From Athripsodes cinereus (taxonomy: Eukaryota > Arthropoda > Insecta > Trichoptera > Leptoceridae): DNA of 64,000 bases. Position 1 is the stretch's first letter. Each line of letters begins with the position of its first letter. The position numbers were made by a program, and so were the translations under genes. Location of the stretch: positions 2,356,001 to 2,420,000 of the forward strand of contig OX388306.1 in NCBI GenBank assembly GCA_947579605.1, read 5' to 3'. Under the pieces are notes generated by a model. It did not search any database. It worked only from the letters and a program-made list of their open reading frames with translations, and was not told where the DNA came from. Positions 43,031-53,822 of the stretch are shown piece by piece.

Positions 43031-43690
43031 ATTATCGTAGACAATCTGATTGATCCAAAAAATTGTAGGGCTGATTAATAAGGCCCAAATCAGAGGTTAT
43101 TAACACTTTTTTCCATGTACGTACCTACCTGCAATTTTTTTTAACTTAAATATGGGCATGTGGGGTGTCAAACATCAAGATTTTTCATCAGTTATTAGCA
43201 CTTTTTTCTATGTAGGTACCTACCTAACATTTTTTGTTTCCATAATTAAGTAATTGTAGCCATATTGGTGATAAATTGTCTCAACATTTGCACATTGTTA
43301 TTGATTGATTGAATAAAGCATTTATTATTATTATACTGTTAAATAAAAAATAAAAAAAAATTCTCGGTAAATTTCTCGAAAAATTATTTCTTGAGAATTC
43401 CACAACACTAAGTGAACTAAATCACAATATGAAGTGTGTACATAAGTCCTACCTATAGGTTCCTACAAACAAACACAAACTAAGTTAGTCTTTATATCAA
43501 ACAGATGTCGACTAATATCCTAATTACCTACTTTGGTAGATATATTGTGGCGGGTTGATTGGGATAACAGTATAATACATCTTTTTTCAAATGAAAGCCA
43601 TCATAGAATGAAGGGGAATGTCATACAAATGGTCATGTTCGAGTTTTTTACACGAGCGTGTAGTATAGAGTTTTCTTTATCAATTGGTGT
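43031..43690. other. Unassigned sequence
   Basis: A repeated motif (TCATCAGTTATTAGCACTTT / CAGAGGTTATTAACACTTTT) occurs about 110 bp apart. An AATAAAGCATTTATTATTAT end at 43312 looks like a retroposon 3' terminus. Confidence 0.4.
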
Positions 43691-43823
43691 TTTAGAAAAT
43701 AAAATTTCAAATTATACACGTTATATTAAAGGTGGTTTGGACATGTTGAACGATGAATGTAAGGTAAGGGATGAAAGTAAGAATGACAAAGAGGATATAC
43801 TTGTCTGAAAGAAAGGGTGTGAG

Positions 43824-43837
43824 CAGAGATATGTTAT
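43824..43837. mobile_element. 14-bp one-ended micro-insertion
   Basis: Only CAGAGATATGTTAT is present, yet it is flanked by a perfect 8-bp duplication GGTGTGAG (43816-43823 and 43838-43845). The RTE-B copy at 20433 shows the uninterrupted GGTGTGAGGAAGCGC. Confidence 0.8.
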
Positions 43838-43971
43838 GGTGTGAGGAAGCGCAGGCGTCCAAGAACCAAGTGGCTTGATCACGTGGATCAAAATCTCATA
43901 GATGGCCGTGTGTTTGCCGACGTGCGTGTATGAGAAACTGTATGAACGTGGAGGAAGCGAAGGTAGTGTTT

Positions 43972-44025
43972 CAGAGATATGTTATAGGAATATGTGCAGA
44001 GATATGTTCCTATTACAAATCACTG
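43972..44025. mobile_element. 54-bp compound micro-insertion
   Basis: Starts CAGAGATATGTTATAGGAA and ends ATTACAAATCACTG, with a second internal CAGAGATATGTTCC start at 43996. Perfect 8-bp duplication TAGTGTTT (43964-43971 and 44026-44033). It could be one micro-copy inside another, or a rearranged end. Confidence 0.8.
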
Positions 44026-44121
44026 TAGTGTTTAGATCTGTTTGGCTTTCCGTTCTCTCTGCCTACCCCACTTAGTAGGTACACGGCGTGAGGGTATAGT
44101 ATTAAACTAGGTATATAAAAT

Positions 44122-44668
44122 CCGCAGAAACATATCCACCACAGCTAAAAGGTTGGTGCACTCTGCTATCTTAGTGCCAACACTTATGTATGCAAGTGAG
44201 ACGTGGACATGGTTAAAGAAGGATGAAAGTGGCATAAATGCAGTGGAAATGAGATCGTTGAGAAGGATGTGTGGTAAAAGTCTGAGAGATCGTGTGCGTA
44301 ACATTGATATACGAAAGGAATGTGGAATGAAAGTTGGTGTAATAACAAGGATGAATGTAAATAAGTTAAGATGGTTTGGGCACGTGGAAAGAATGAATGA
44401 GGACAGAATGACTAAGAAGATATATTTGTCTGAGAGGAATGGTGCTCGGAGACGTGGACGTCCGAGAATTAAATGGCAAGATCATTTAAATCAAATCCTA
44501 CAGGACGGTCACGTTTTGAGCACATTGAACAGGAGAGCATGCATGAGGAATTGTATGACAGTGACGGAAGCGAAAGATGTATGCAAAGATAGAAGGAAGT
44601 GGCGCTCGATCCTTTCTGCCTACCCCGCGAGGGAAGCGGCGTGATGGTATGTATGTATGTATGTATGT
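44122..44668 (+). pseudogene. RTE-A ORF2 C-terminus, best-preserved copy
   Basis: 163 codons are open (44153-44644): PTLMYASETWTWLKKDESGI, MRSLRRMCGKSLRDRVRNID, KLRWFGHVERMNEDRMTKKI, RNGARRRGRPRIKWQDHLNQ and RRKWRSILSAYPAREAA. The 3' tail is (GTAT)n at 44648-44668. It lacks endonuclease and RT catalytic regions (5' truncated), so it cannot retrotranspose. This peptide is often mis-annotated as a host protein in insect genomes. Upstream joins at AACATATCCACCACAGC. Confidence 0.85.
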
Positions 44669-44764
44669 ATAAAATCCGCGATAAAAAAGTGATAACTTCT
44701 CAGACGAATAATTGATTTTGAAGCCGAGCTCATCTTATCGCACCCGTTTTACATAATACAGTAT

Positions 44765-45015
44765 TTTTATCCCGTAGAGTACCCGGTAAAGAATTGGTCT
44801 CCCACTCTTCTGCGTAAGTTTTCGAGTGTCCTGTAAAAGGCAGGTGTTCGAAAAAATTAAGACATTTTACATCTTAAATCCAGCGATGAGGCTTGTCACC
44901 CATCCTGAATGTCTTGGTTTTATATTGGCACAAAGAGGACAGTTTGCATGTTCCTTACATGCAGCTGATCTGCTGGCTACCCCACTTGTGGGATATGCCG
45001 TGATGGTATAGATAG
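44765..45015 (+). repeat. Family C, full length
   Basis: GAGTACCCGGTAAAGAATTG, CGAGTGTCCTGTAAAAGGCA, CCAGCGATGAGGCTTGTCAC, TTACATGCAGCTGATCTGCT, GGCTACCCCACTTGTGGGAT and GCCGTGATGGTATAGATAG. Best example of the family. The final ~85 bp resemble the subterminal and array units of elements A/B. Confidence 0.8.
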
Positions 45016-45264
45016 ATATAGACAGTATTTTTAGTACCTATTCTTGTTTATGGATTTACATATATAAGATAAGTATTCTTATGAAAGGTATTTTCCTACT
45101 TCAATTCGCAAGAATTCTGCTTTTGTATTTTGTACTTTTATGTATTTGAAGAATACAACCGGCACAAAATTCCATCCGACAACTATCTTTTGACAGATTT
45201 TAATAATATCACGATTTTAAACATATTTGTACATACATACATGCCGAATAAATCATCCAACATA

Positions 45265-45545
45265 CATACATTGGATGATTTATTCGGCGCCGTTTAATGG
45301 AGCATCCATTACAAGGGCGCGGGAAACTATGTAGGAATAACAATGTCTTCAACTTGCTCCTGAACGTTATCGATTGGTTTTTTACGAAGGTCCTCGGGGA
45401 GTCGGTTTCTGATGACAGGTCGTGCGACGCCAAAAGCCCTGACATAGAAGGAGGACTTGTTTGCTCTATTGATTTAATCCAGCATGTTGGAGGATGTCAT
45501 AGCTGAGCGTAAAGGTCTACTTGCAGGTGTTTTGAGAACACAGAG
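45265..45545 (-). repeat. CR1-3p fragment
   Basis: TCGGCGCCGTTTAATGGAGC at the 3' side. The minus strand reads a decayed RTFVKNQSITFRSKLKTLLF. Same family as 29965 and 37350. Confidence 0.72.
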
Positions 45546-45924
45546 CTCTGGAAGTATGTAGGCAATAAGTCAATAAAAATAATATGCCCGTAGTTATTTT
45601 AATTTATTAATAAATAAACTTCATGTTGTATAATTACAATATTGGTCAGTTTTACATTAAAATATGCCCACAATATTGAATCTAATTTTAATATTGATAA
45701 TCACTAGCCAGACATTATGTGCTTAGGTAAATAGGTATTGATCTGTGTTATCCATCAGTAGGTTTGTCTCAATGTCCCAAGAGGGCGTTTCGTATAAAAT
45801 TACGAACACATCACCATGCAAGATAAAGTATCAATGACCATAATATTATTACATACTATGTTGTATACCCAGCATGGTATGAAATCATTTTAATGTACCT
45901 GATTACTATACTATACCTACTGTA
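45546..45924. other. Unassigned sequence
   Basis: Nothing recognisable. Confidence 0.4.
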
Positions 45925-46097
45925 TTATACCCTCACGCCGTATCCCAGGAGGGGTAGGCAGAGAGAACGGAACGCCATATAAATCTATCCTTACATATTT
46001 CTTTCGCTTCCTCTACATTCACCCAGTTTCTCATACATGCACGCTGATTTCTCTTACTTACTTACTTGCGTGTTTACGCGGACGTCGTTTAGGATAT
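45925..46097 (-). repeat. RTE-B fragment, left part (interrupted)
   Basis: CCTCACGCCGTATCCCAGGA and TTCGCTTCCTCTACATTCAC, then GCTGATTTCTCTTACTTACT. The copy resumes at 46375 with GAATTTGATCCACGTGATAA. The intervening 270-310 bp belong to another retroposon. Confidence 0.7.
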
Positions 46098-46374
46098 ATT
46101 TATTTATTTAATCAAGTTATAAAGATAACATTTAATTTTATAACTTATAATAACCTTATGATTTTTTTTTCTTTTTTTTATTTCTTATTTTCTATTTTTT
46201 TTTTTTTTTTTTTCTTATTTTATTTATCTTCTATTTCATTTTCTTATTTTTTTATTTTCTATTTCAATTATCTTAAATTATGAATCAACTTTAATAAAAC
46301 ATTCCAATAAGAAAACAATACATTCCACTAAGAAAACAAAAATCAGTCTGATATTATTTAAGCCATACGAATTT
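46098..46374 (-). mobile_element. Non-LTR 3' end inserted in RTE-B
   Basis: Begins with ATTTATTTATTTAATCAAGT (complement of a TAAA tail), then TAACTTATAATAACCTTATG. It matches the complement of 49990-50222 over most of its length, including GAAATAGAAAATAAG and the TATCAGACTGAT block. A T-rich simple stretch at 46147-46215 expands it. Confidence 0.7.
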
Positions 46375-46470
46375 GATCCACGTGATAAAGCCACGTGGTT
46401 TTGGCGTGCTACCTCACACCCCCTCTTTCAGATAAATACATCCTCTTCGTCATTCTTTCATCTGGCATAG
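46375..46470 (-). repeat. RTE-B fragment, right part
   Basis: GATCCACGTGATAAAGCCAC through CCTCTTTCAGATAAATACAT continues the copy at 45925. Confidence 0.7.
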
Positions 46471-47635
46471 GTACTGTTTATAATGATGTCTAAATTTGAA
46501 TTTTACACATATGTTACTGATTGTACTGTCAGCCTCGACACAGGATTAAGCCTAGTGAGTTGGCAAAGTGGAATTAGTTTTATTGGCATATGCATATTTG
46601 AACTGCATTTGATTGTAAATGCATAGGTATGCTTATTTGAGGAAATAAACGATTTTGTATTTGTACTGCATACTAATGAACTCAAACATTTATGTGTTTT
46701 TGCAACAGTCCAGTATTATGTATTATTATGTTACACTTCTGTTTATGTTGGACAAATGATACGCGATAATTTCCTGATCAAGTGGCTAACAAAAAACAGA
46801 AGACCTCAGACCACCATAGAACAGAATAATAATGACTGCATTGGATATTAGTATACCTAACTATAATTGCCATATGGTGATCGCAGTTGATGGATGTTTC
46901 CGATTTGTAGAATCAAGGTTTTTAGATGCTTACAAATTATTATTTTGTGATGTTACGAATTTATGGGTCAAACATGTCAAAACCACTTGAAAACTTCTTT
47001 TTATTAGAATATTCTGAAATATTACTGAAACCAGTGTGAAAAAGTGGGTATAGGTACAAATAATTTGCGCAATTATAGAGACAGGTAGGAATGTTATATT
47101 TTACAGAAAAAAACGTTCGCTCAAACTATCCATGTAGATAGGTTTTACATGAAATGTTGATATCTTACTCAAATCAAAATGTTACTTACAGTGTATTCTT
47201 TTATAATAAATCTTTATTTTATGTCAAAATATTTTATTTGCATATTATGTTGTTTCTCAAATGAACACAATGCTGAGATGTCAGGGAATAAAAATCAACA
47301 TTTTCATCCCAGATTATTTATTAAACAACCAAAAATTACTATTTTTCACCATTTTCACCCGCGTTAGTGGTTGGCGTTAAGTGTCAGCTGTGAATCGACA
47401 CGAAAAAAAAATGTTGTTTTTCTATTGACTGGCCAAGTTAATCAGCTCAATTTGTATCAAATAGGTAAAAATTACGTGGTTTCTAAATGAAATAACGTTC
47501 GTATCAAGAAAAAGGACCCAAATAAAAAGAAATCATTTTCGCCAAAAACCTGACTTATGTTGTTTCTCAAATGACTGATTCATTTTCTTGTCCATTCCCC
47601 CCTATTTTCAGGTCTCTTTAGTTCTACGTACCTAT
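46471..47635. other. Unassigned AT-rich sequence
   Basis: No recognisable content. A CACCCGCGTTAGTGG patch at 47356 is isolated. Confidence 0.4.
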
Positions 47636-47636
47636 G

Positions 47637-47830
47637 TGCCACAGTTCATATCCTTCTTTAACTGAAGCAACCAACTGGTCCATATAAGCGTCTCTTGGTC
47701 GGCCTCTACCATTTCTGCCTTCGGTTCTACCCTCCGCGATGGTGATAAGAAGTCCTTGGTTCCTGATGTTGTGGCCAATCCAGTTAGCTCGTTGTTGGCC
47801 GATTCTTTTAAAGAGTTGCTTTTCCTATAG
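47637..47830 (-). repeat. RTE-clade C-terminal fragment
   Basis: The minus strand reads KQLFKRIGQQRANWIGHNIR, NQGLLITIAEGRTEGRNGRG and RPRDAYMDQLVASVKEGYEL, the 'WIGH.LR..GLL..I.EG...GRGRPR' C-terminus of RTE-clade ORF2. A third RTE-type family in the window. Confidence 0.68.
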
Positions 47831-47904
47831 TGTAGGTACTAAATAATTTATTTATATTTTATTCATTTAAAACTATTACCAAGTAAAAGTATTACCACAC
47901 TTTA

Positions 47905-48550
47905 ATTACTGCTCATCGATTCTTTTCTTGTCAAGTGAAACGGAATTCAAAAGACTACAAAAAGTACAAAATAGGGGAATGAGGGCAATATTAGGTTTTG
48001 GAAGGTATCATAGGGTAAAACTAATGTTGAATAAATTGGGATTCTTGAGTGTGAAAAAACTTATTTACTATCAAACAATGATTTTTGTGTACAAAATTAA
48101 AAAAGGACTACTGCCAAGTTACATGTATGAAAATGTTAAATATAATCAAGATATTCATAATTATCCAACAAGAAGTCGCGATCAATTTCGACTCAGAAAA
48201 CCAAGACTTGTAGCAACAGAAAAAAGTGTTTATTATCTTGGATTAAATTTCTTTAATAAATTACCTAGCGAGGTACGAAACGCGAAATCTTTAGGTATTT
48301 TCCGTAAAAGATGTTATGAATGTATAAAGAACATCAGTACGTTTAAACAAGACAAGGAGTAATCATGAAAAAAGGACAATACACAAGAAAAAACAGTATG
48401 CTAAATATAATACATATAAACCATTCAATAAAACTTTTTAAAAACTAATTGATAAAAGACAGAACTAGCAATAAATCATCAAAATTGGGAAATTCAACAT
48501 AAGATTATTAAAATATATAATTATAAAATGTTTAAATTAAAATTAGAGTA
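47905..48550 (+). pseudogene. Non-LTR RT C-terminus, 144-codon frame
   Basis: Open frame 47928-48362: FKRLQKVQNRGMRAILGFGR, LNKLGFLSVKKLIYYQTMIF, NYPTRSRDQFRLRKPRLVAT and LNFFNKLPSEVRN. This is the typical C-terminus of CR1/Jockey-type ORF2 (no catalytic RT core). The 3' UTR extends to about 48550, where another retroposon begins. 5' truncated. Confidence 0.78.
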
Positions 48551-48572
48551 GGTATGTTATTCAAAACTTAGG

Positions 48573-49531
48573 CTTTACAACATATTGTTATGCAGACGAT
48601 CGCATTTTCTTTAAATCATGCACCCCGGAATCCAAATCTGCTCTTGAGCAAGAAGTCGTTTTGTGCATAACGGACATTTCATCCTGGATGTCTAAAAATA
48701 TGCTTAAAATCAACCCCACCAAAACTGAATTTCTCTGGATAGCATCTCCACGAAGACAACATCTCATAAACGCTGACCCTATTCGTGTACAAAACGTGGA
48801 CATAGTCCCATCTAACCACGTTAAGTTCCTCGGAGCGCATCTTGATAACGCCCTTACGATGGAAAAACACATATCATCTACTGTTAGTAGTGGTTTCTAT
48901 ACTTTAAGGCAGCTCAAGAACATAAGGAAAAATATATCAACCGACGGAGCTAAAACCATAATTAACTCATTCGTCGTATCACGATTGGATTACTGCAATG
49001 GCATCCTCTCAAATTTGCCACAATATCAACTCCAGAGGATTCAGTCCGTTTTTAATGCGGCTGCACGTTTCATTTATCAACTGAATCGCTCTTCACACAT
49101 ATCTGCCACCCTTCAATCTCTTCACTGGCTCAGATGTCCGGAGAGAGTCGAATTTAAAGTGTGTTTGACAGTATTTAAGGCACTTCATGCTATGGCCCCA
49201 GAATATATCATGGAACTCTGCGGTAGACAGGCGTTAAGTCATAGACAGACAACACTGAGGTCTTGTCAAGATACTACAACTAAATTGGAGGTGACCAGTA
49301 CTGTATCGAAACCAGTGTACGTGGAACGTGCTTTTGCAATATCTGCACCTGTAGTCTGGAACAGGCTTCCACAAATGATCAGAGAAACGCAGGACATATC
49401 TCGTTTCAAGAACCAACTGAAGACTTATCTATTCAAGAAATCTCACGGAATAATCCAGACACAACCTTAGTTAGCAAAGAGCGCCCTTGAGGTGGATTTT
49501 TTTCACAAAACGGCGCTTTACAAATCATCCA

Positions 49532-49560
<29 letters not shown>
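48573..49560 (+). pseudogene. CR1-group ORF2, 3' third with YADD
   Basis: Open from 48573 to 49470 without a stop. It starts just before the RT catalytic box (YCYADDRIFFKSCTPE), then DISSWMSKNMLKINPTKTEF, VKFLGAHLDNALTMEKHISS, SRLDYCNGILSNLPQYQLQR, AARFIYQLNRSSHISATLQS and finally FKNQLKTYLFKKSHG. The 3' UTR carries GGCGCTTTACAAATCATCC and an (AAT)n tail. 5' truncation removed the endonuclease and the first half of the RT. The intact frame indicates a recent insertion. Confidence 0.85.
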
Positions 49561-49562
<2 letters not shown>

Positions 49563-49985
49563 TGAATAATCTCTAAATACTTGCATATAATGTGATACAA
49601 TGCATACATTAGATATTATGTTTCTTACTTATAGGAAATTCCCTAGTAAACCATTTAACTTGAATAATTTTGATTATTTGATATACATTTCATACGCACA
49701 GGTGTTTTAGTTACATATTGTAACTTTGAATGATTTTCTGAATTTTGACAGAATGACTTAATACTATGTACATGTACCTATATGTAATTGTTTTTTTTTA
49801 TCTCTTGTTGGAATATATTTGGTATTCGTATTATGGTAGAGTAACATTAAGTATGATTTTTTTCTCTTATTTTATTTCCTGTGATTTGGAATATCAGACA
49901 TATATATTTATCTTCTTTGTATTCTTATTATTGTAGAGTGATTAAGTATTTGTATTCTTATCATTGTAGAGTGATTAAGATTGTT
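49561..49985. other. AT-rich; may be 3' UTR of the next repeat
   Basis: Two near-copies of GTATTCTTATYATTGTAGAGTGATTAAG-like sequence lie about 35 bp apart at 49918-49980. Otherwise unassigned. Confidence 0.4.
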
Positions 49986-50225
49986 TTTTTTTTTCCTGTG
50001 ATTTAAAATATCAGACTAATATTTGTCTTTCTTACTGGAGTGTATTTATCGTCTTAATGGAATGTGTTAATAGTCTTATTAGAATGCAGTTAAATATATT
50101 GATAATTTATTAATTAAGATAATTGAAATAGAAAATAAGTATAATAATGGTAGTTAATCATAAGGTTATTATAAGTTATAAATTAAATGCTATATTTATA
50201 ACTTGATTAAATAAATAAATAAATA
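49986..50225 (+). repeat. Non-LTR 3' end with (AAAT)n tail
   Basis: Ends TTATAACTTGATTAAATAAA then (TAAA)n. The complement is the insertion at 46098-46374. 3' UTR only. Confidence 0.65.
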
Positions 50226-50514
50226 GATAAAAAAACATAGATACCAAACACAAAATTAACAAATCAATATTACAAACATACATAAAAAAATGGGTAGGTA
50301 TATAGAAGGAGGAAGGGTTCCTACTAAGATGTTGATTGTAATGTGCAAATAGATTCAACTTTAGTATGTGGATTGGATCATGGAACAAGTCTATTATTGA
50401 ATTTATTTCCGAGAATGTGAAGGCGATTTATAATAGAATGTGATAGTTCGTCCTTGCCTGCGCTTCCATTGGTGAATCAATCCATATCCATTAATAAATT
50501 AGAAGCAGTACAGC

Positions 50515-50652
50515 CTACAGTAAACCAAAGGCAGTTCTCCTGTTGGATCTGGTACTAGGTTTGGTTTTGGTTTCTTACAGACGATAAGCTCGCCAATTGC
50601 TCATGATTTTTTCCTGATCAATAAAGTGTTCTTATTATTATTATAATGTTCT
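50515..50652 (+). repeat. Non-LTR 3' fragment
   Basis: CCTGTTGGATCTGGTACTAG and TTTCTTACAGACGATAAGCT, then CGCCAATTGCTCATGATTTT and ATTATTATTATAATG. Related to 16040-16100, and in its first half to 51611-51660. Confidence 0.55.
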
Positions 50653-51364
50653 TACACTAAATAATAATGTAACAATATAATAACAAAATCAAATGAAATT
50701 TGTCTGAGTAAACTATATTATTTAGAAGAATTTAACAAAGGAGTGAAGCAAAGGTTCGTTATGTTACCCTGTCAATTTGCATAAGATTATTTTTAATCCA
50801 TTTCTTTTCAATTTCCGACACTTTTTAAAAGCATTCTCTCGAAACAGATGCACCTAATGACTTAAGGCGGTAAAGCGCTACCAACACGTGTCAAAAATGT
50901 AATTATACATATTTTAAAAATGTTGCCATTATCGAATTTGTACTAGTAGCAAATGTTAATTTTTTCAAAGCATATCGTGTGCTGTCAGTGTGACGCCCAC
51001 TACTTAACGCCAACAGAGAAAACGTTTCGTACAAAAATAGATTTGCTATCTACTCCGAATGTCTCCTATATTATTATTTTTTGTTTTTGCTCTCCTATAT
51101 TACATTTGATCTATATTATTTTTTTGACTGACAATCGCACCCACCCGTATTATTTGTATCCAAATTTTTACATTATCCACTTGAGAACCGCAACTCTAGC
51201 GCCACCTTTTTTTATACAGGCCATTTGACGCGTGGTGCCAGAACTTGGTGTGAGGTCTTAGATAATATTTTTAATGTGTTGCCAAATGTGACAAATATTT
51301 GATACGTTCGTGCAGTGCTGGATTAGATACCAAAATTAGTTTCTACCAAAACTATACTTTACTA
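50653..51364. other. Unassigned AT-rich sequence
   Basis: Nothing recognisable. Confidence 0.4.
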
Positions 51365-51470
51365 TACTGTACCATCACAGCATATTCCACAAATAGGATA
51401 GGCAGCAGACCAACTGCTTATAATAAATATTCAAGCCGTCCTCTCTGTGCCGACAAAAAATAACAAAATG
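51365..51470 (-). repeat. Family C, terminal part
   Basis: TACCATCACAGCATATTCCA, GGCAGCAGACCAACTGCTTA and GCCGTCCTCTCTGTGCCGAC; about the last 100 bp of the family, minus orientation. Confidence 0.65.
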
Positions 51471-52714
51471 CTCGTGTATACATAGTCTTAAAGTTCTCTT
51501 TGGAATTCGTGTGTGGGATACAGCATTGGTTTATCAGATGGTCGATAGTTTGTGACATTCACATGGCACATTGGTAATAGAAGCAGTACAGCCTACAGTA
51601 AATCAAAGGCAGTTCTTCTGTTGGATCTGGTACTAGGTTTGGTTTCTTACAGACGATAATGTCCAAAATTCTTTCCACTTATTGATGAATGATGAAGATA
51701 TTCAGTACTGCAGTCTGAGCTTTAAACAGCATCTTTTCAGTAAGGACGATGTGATATGGGCCTGTTAGGAAAAAATAAATTAAAAAATGCCCACTTCGTC
51801 CCATGACAGCACTGATAGCAGATTCTGAAAAACAAAAACGACACGTGCAACCGATACTTCAGATCATTTGAGATATTGGAATTTGTAGTAGTTTGCCAAA
51901 ACAGACGTTTCAAAGAATGGACACTTGAAATTTTTCAGAGTACAATAATTGTACTTACTAATTGTCAAATAATTACTTTTTCGTCTAGTCTAAATGTAAT
52001 TATATGTATTAAGTTAGGTGCTTATAATCATAGACAAATTATGTAATATGAACATGAAACTCAAATAAAAGAAATCATAATGAGTTCAATCGATTCGTGT
52101 CAGACAAATAAGTCTCAGTACCTACTTACTTGAAGAACATTCATTGTTTTTTTTTTATTATTATTTATTTATCGTGTCGAAGTTTAGAAAACCAATCAAA
52201 CTGATCTCCAGTAGGTACTGTGCAAAACGCACAGCACGTGGAGATGTTTTACTGTCGAGATTCTTGAATGTAATTGTAAATTGATGAATATAGGTAATTT
52301 TCTTTAGTATTGCTTTATAAGTTTTTATTAATAGTTACCCAGAGGTTAGTTTAATAGTTAACAGATTACTCTATTAGCAATTGCACTCAAGGAAAACAAA
52401 ATGTTAGCAATCTTCTTCACAAAAATGTTTTATGTTTATGCAAATATAGGTTAATAGGATCTATGGTGGCATAAGTGAAGAGGTTGGAATAAAAAATTGG
52501 GATGACCCATATTCCATGAGGAAAGGGAAAGAAAATCGTTACAGCAGAGTCAGCCTCTTATCAAAGTCTCAAATATTTCAGATTTGAGTTTGGCCTTTGT
52601 ATATTGGTGGATGTCCACCGCGCTAAAAATGAATCCTAACTACCTACCACAAGCTCATTGTATGTACGAGTTTTGTCAATAATTTGTGGTACACTTTGGA
52701 AGTACTGTATAAAT
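51471..52714. other. Unassigned AT-rich sequence
   Basis: The TGTTGGATCTGGTACTAGGT motif at 51619-51638 repeats one at 50540. No gene recognised. Confidence 0.4.
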
Positions 52715-52866
52715 GTAGAACCGTTCATGGAATAAGAGAGCGTATACACGAGGAGTTGTAGATAAAACAGTGACGAATGAGTTAAGTGTATGCAAGGCTA
52801 AGATGCTAAGAATAAGTGGTACTAGAGTCTTTCTGTCTGCCCCGAAAAAAAAACGGCGTGATGGTG
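52715..52866 (+). repeat. RTE-A 3' end, decayed
   Basis: ACACGAGGAGTTGTAGATAA, GTGTATGCAAGGCTAAGATG and TTTCTGTCTGCCCCG to GGCGTGATGGT align with the RTE-A terminus. It is followed without spacer by a SINE head. Confidence 0.65.
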
Positions 52867-53100
52867 GCCTTGCTCTTAACGCTCTTGCCTTTGAATCACG
52901 AAGTCCCGGGTTCGATTCCCGGCCAGGGCAAAATGAAGAATGACCTTTTTCAAATTATCCTGGGTCTTGATGTTACATAATGTGTATGTGTTTAGCGCAT
53001 TGTATATATGTGTAACGTCGTGTACAAGATTCAATCTTAATTTGGGACTAGCTCGATCTGTGTGAATTGTCTATGCATGTTATGTTATGATGATGTTGAT
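52864..53100 (+). mobile_element. tRNA-derived SINE
   Basis: The head has TGGCCTTGCTCTTAACGCTC and CCCGGGTTCGATTCCCGG, a perfect T-arm-like stem with B-box GGTTCGATTCC; no intact acceptor or anticodon stem. The body contains GGGTCTTGATGTTACATAA, TATATATGTGTAACGTCGTG and TTTGGGACTAGCTCGATCTG, resembling the conserved SINE body common in Lepidoptera (recognised from memory). Ends in a TTATG/GATG-rich stretch. It probably uses the 3' end of a partner LINE. Confidence 0.78.
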
Positions 53101-53714
53101 TATGTAATTATTACATAATTCCTTACGACTTTAATAGTACCTTCTTATATGTTACTTAATTTCAAGTGTAATATTTTTTAAAATATTTATTCACGATATG
53201 AATCTAAGCACGCGAATTGAAGTACACATACAACATTGTTGATTGATATTAAACAAGCGCTTATATCCTTTAAATTTTGATATGAAAGTGACATCCAATT
53301 GAAAATGTCATTCTGGATATTATTATCTTTTCGATAAAAGTCATGAATACAATCAGGATAATAAGTACATGTTATGAAAGCAATACACACGTAATTTCAA
53401 AATGTTGATTTAAGTCAGGTATTTCCGGACTTAGAAGACAGGTACCTATATAAAAAAATCAAAATTTATTGAAATTAATGTAAAATTCTGGCCCTATACA
53501 ATTTTGAAGGCATTTGACTGCGTCGATTGATGTTTATTTCATCCCTGTATTGCTAAGCGAAACGCTTAAGGTGTAAGAAGAATTAATATTCATAAATGTT
53601 CATTAAAAAATCTCGCTACAAATTCAAATAAGTAGATTGATAAATTGATTCAATCAATATTTAATCACATTCGGAATGGGTGGTAGGTTCGTAACGTTCG
53701 TAGGTAATACATAT
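53101..53714. other. Unassigned AT-rich sequence
   Basis: Nothing recognisable. Confidence 0.4.
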
Positions 53715-53822
53715 AATATCATCGCTGAACTGACACTGTTGCTATGTCTTGAATTGAATGTGATGTTTTACGAATACAGGACACTTGAAAACTTACAGAA
53801 AAGAGTAAGAATGAGACCTACA
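53715..53822 (-). repeat. Family C, partial
   Basis: TCATCGCTGAACTGACAC and ACAGGACACTTGAAAACTTA. Followed by a short local repeat of ATGCAATTCAATGTCCAAAT (53857-53950, about 3 units). Confidence 0.6.

Larger units (their letters stand above)
43725..44098 (+). repeat. RTE-B fragment with two micro-insertions
   Basis: GGTGGTTTGGACATGTTGAA, AAAGAGGATATACTTGTC, GTGTGAGGAAGCGCAGGCGT, CAAGTGGCTTGATCACGTGG and the ACACGGCGTGAGGGTATAG end. Insertions of 14 bp (43824-43837) and 54 bp (43972-44025) disrupt it. Confidence 0.75.

Noticed and set aside
44153..44644. Reading the RTE-A frame as a host gene
   Set aside because: The peptide is the C-terminus of an RTE-like ORF2, occurs many times in the window, lacks catalytic regions and ends in a (GTAT)n tail.
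52864..52935. A possible tRNA gene
   Set aside because: Only the T-arm/B-box is good; acceptor and anticodon stems do not form and a SINE body follows.
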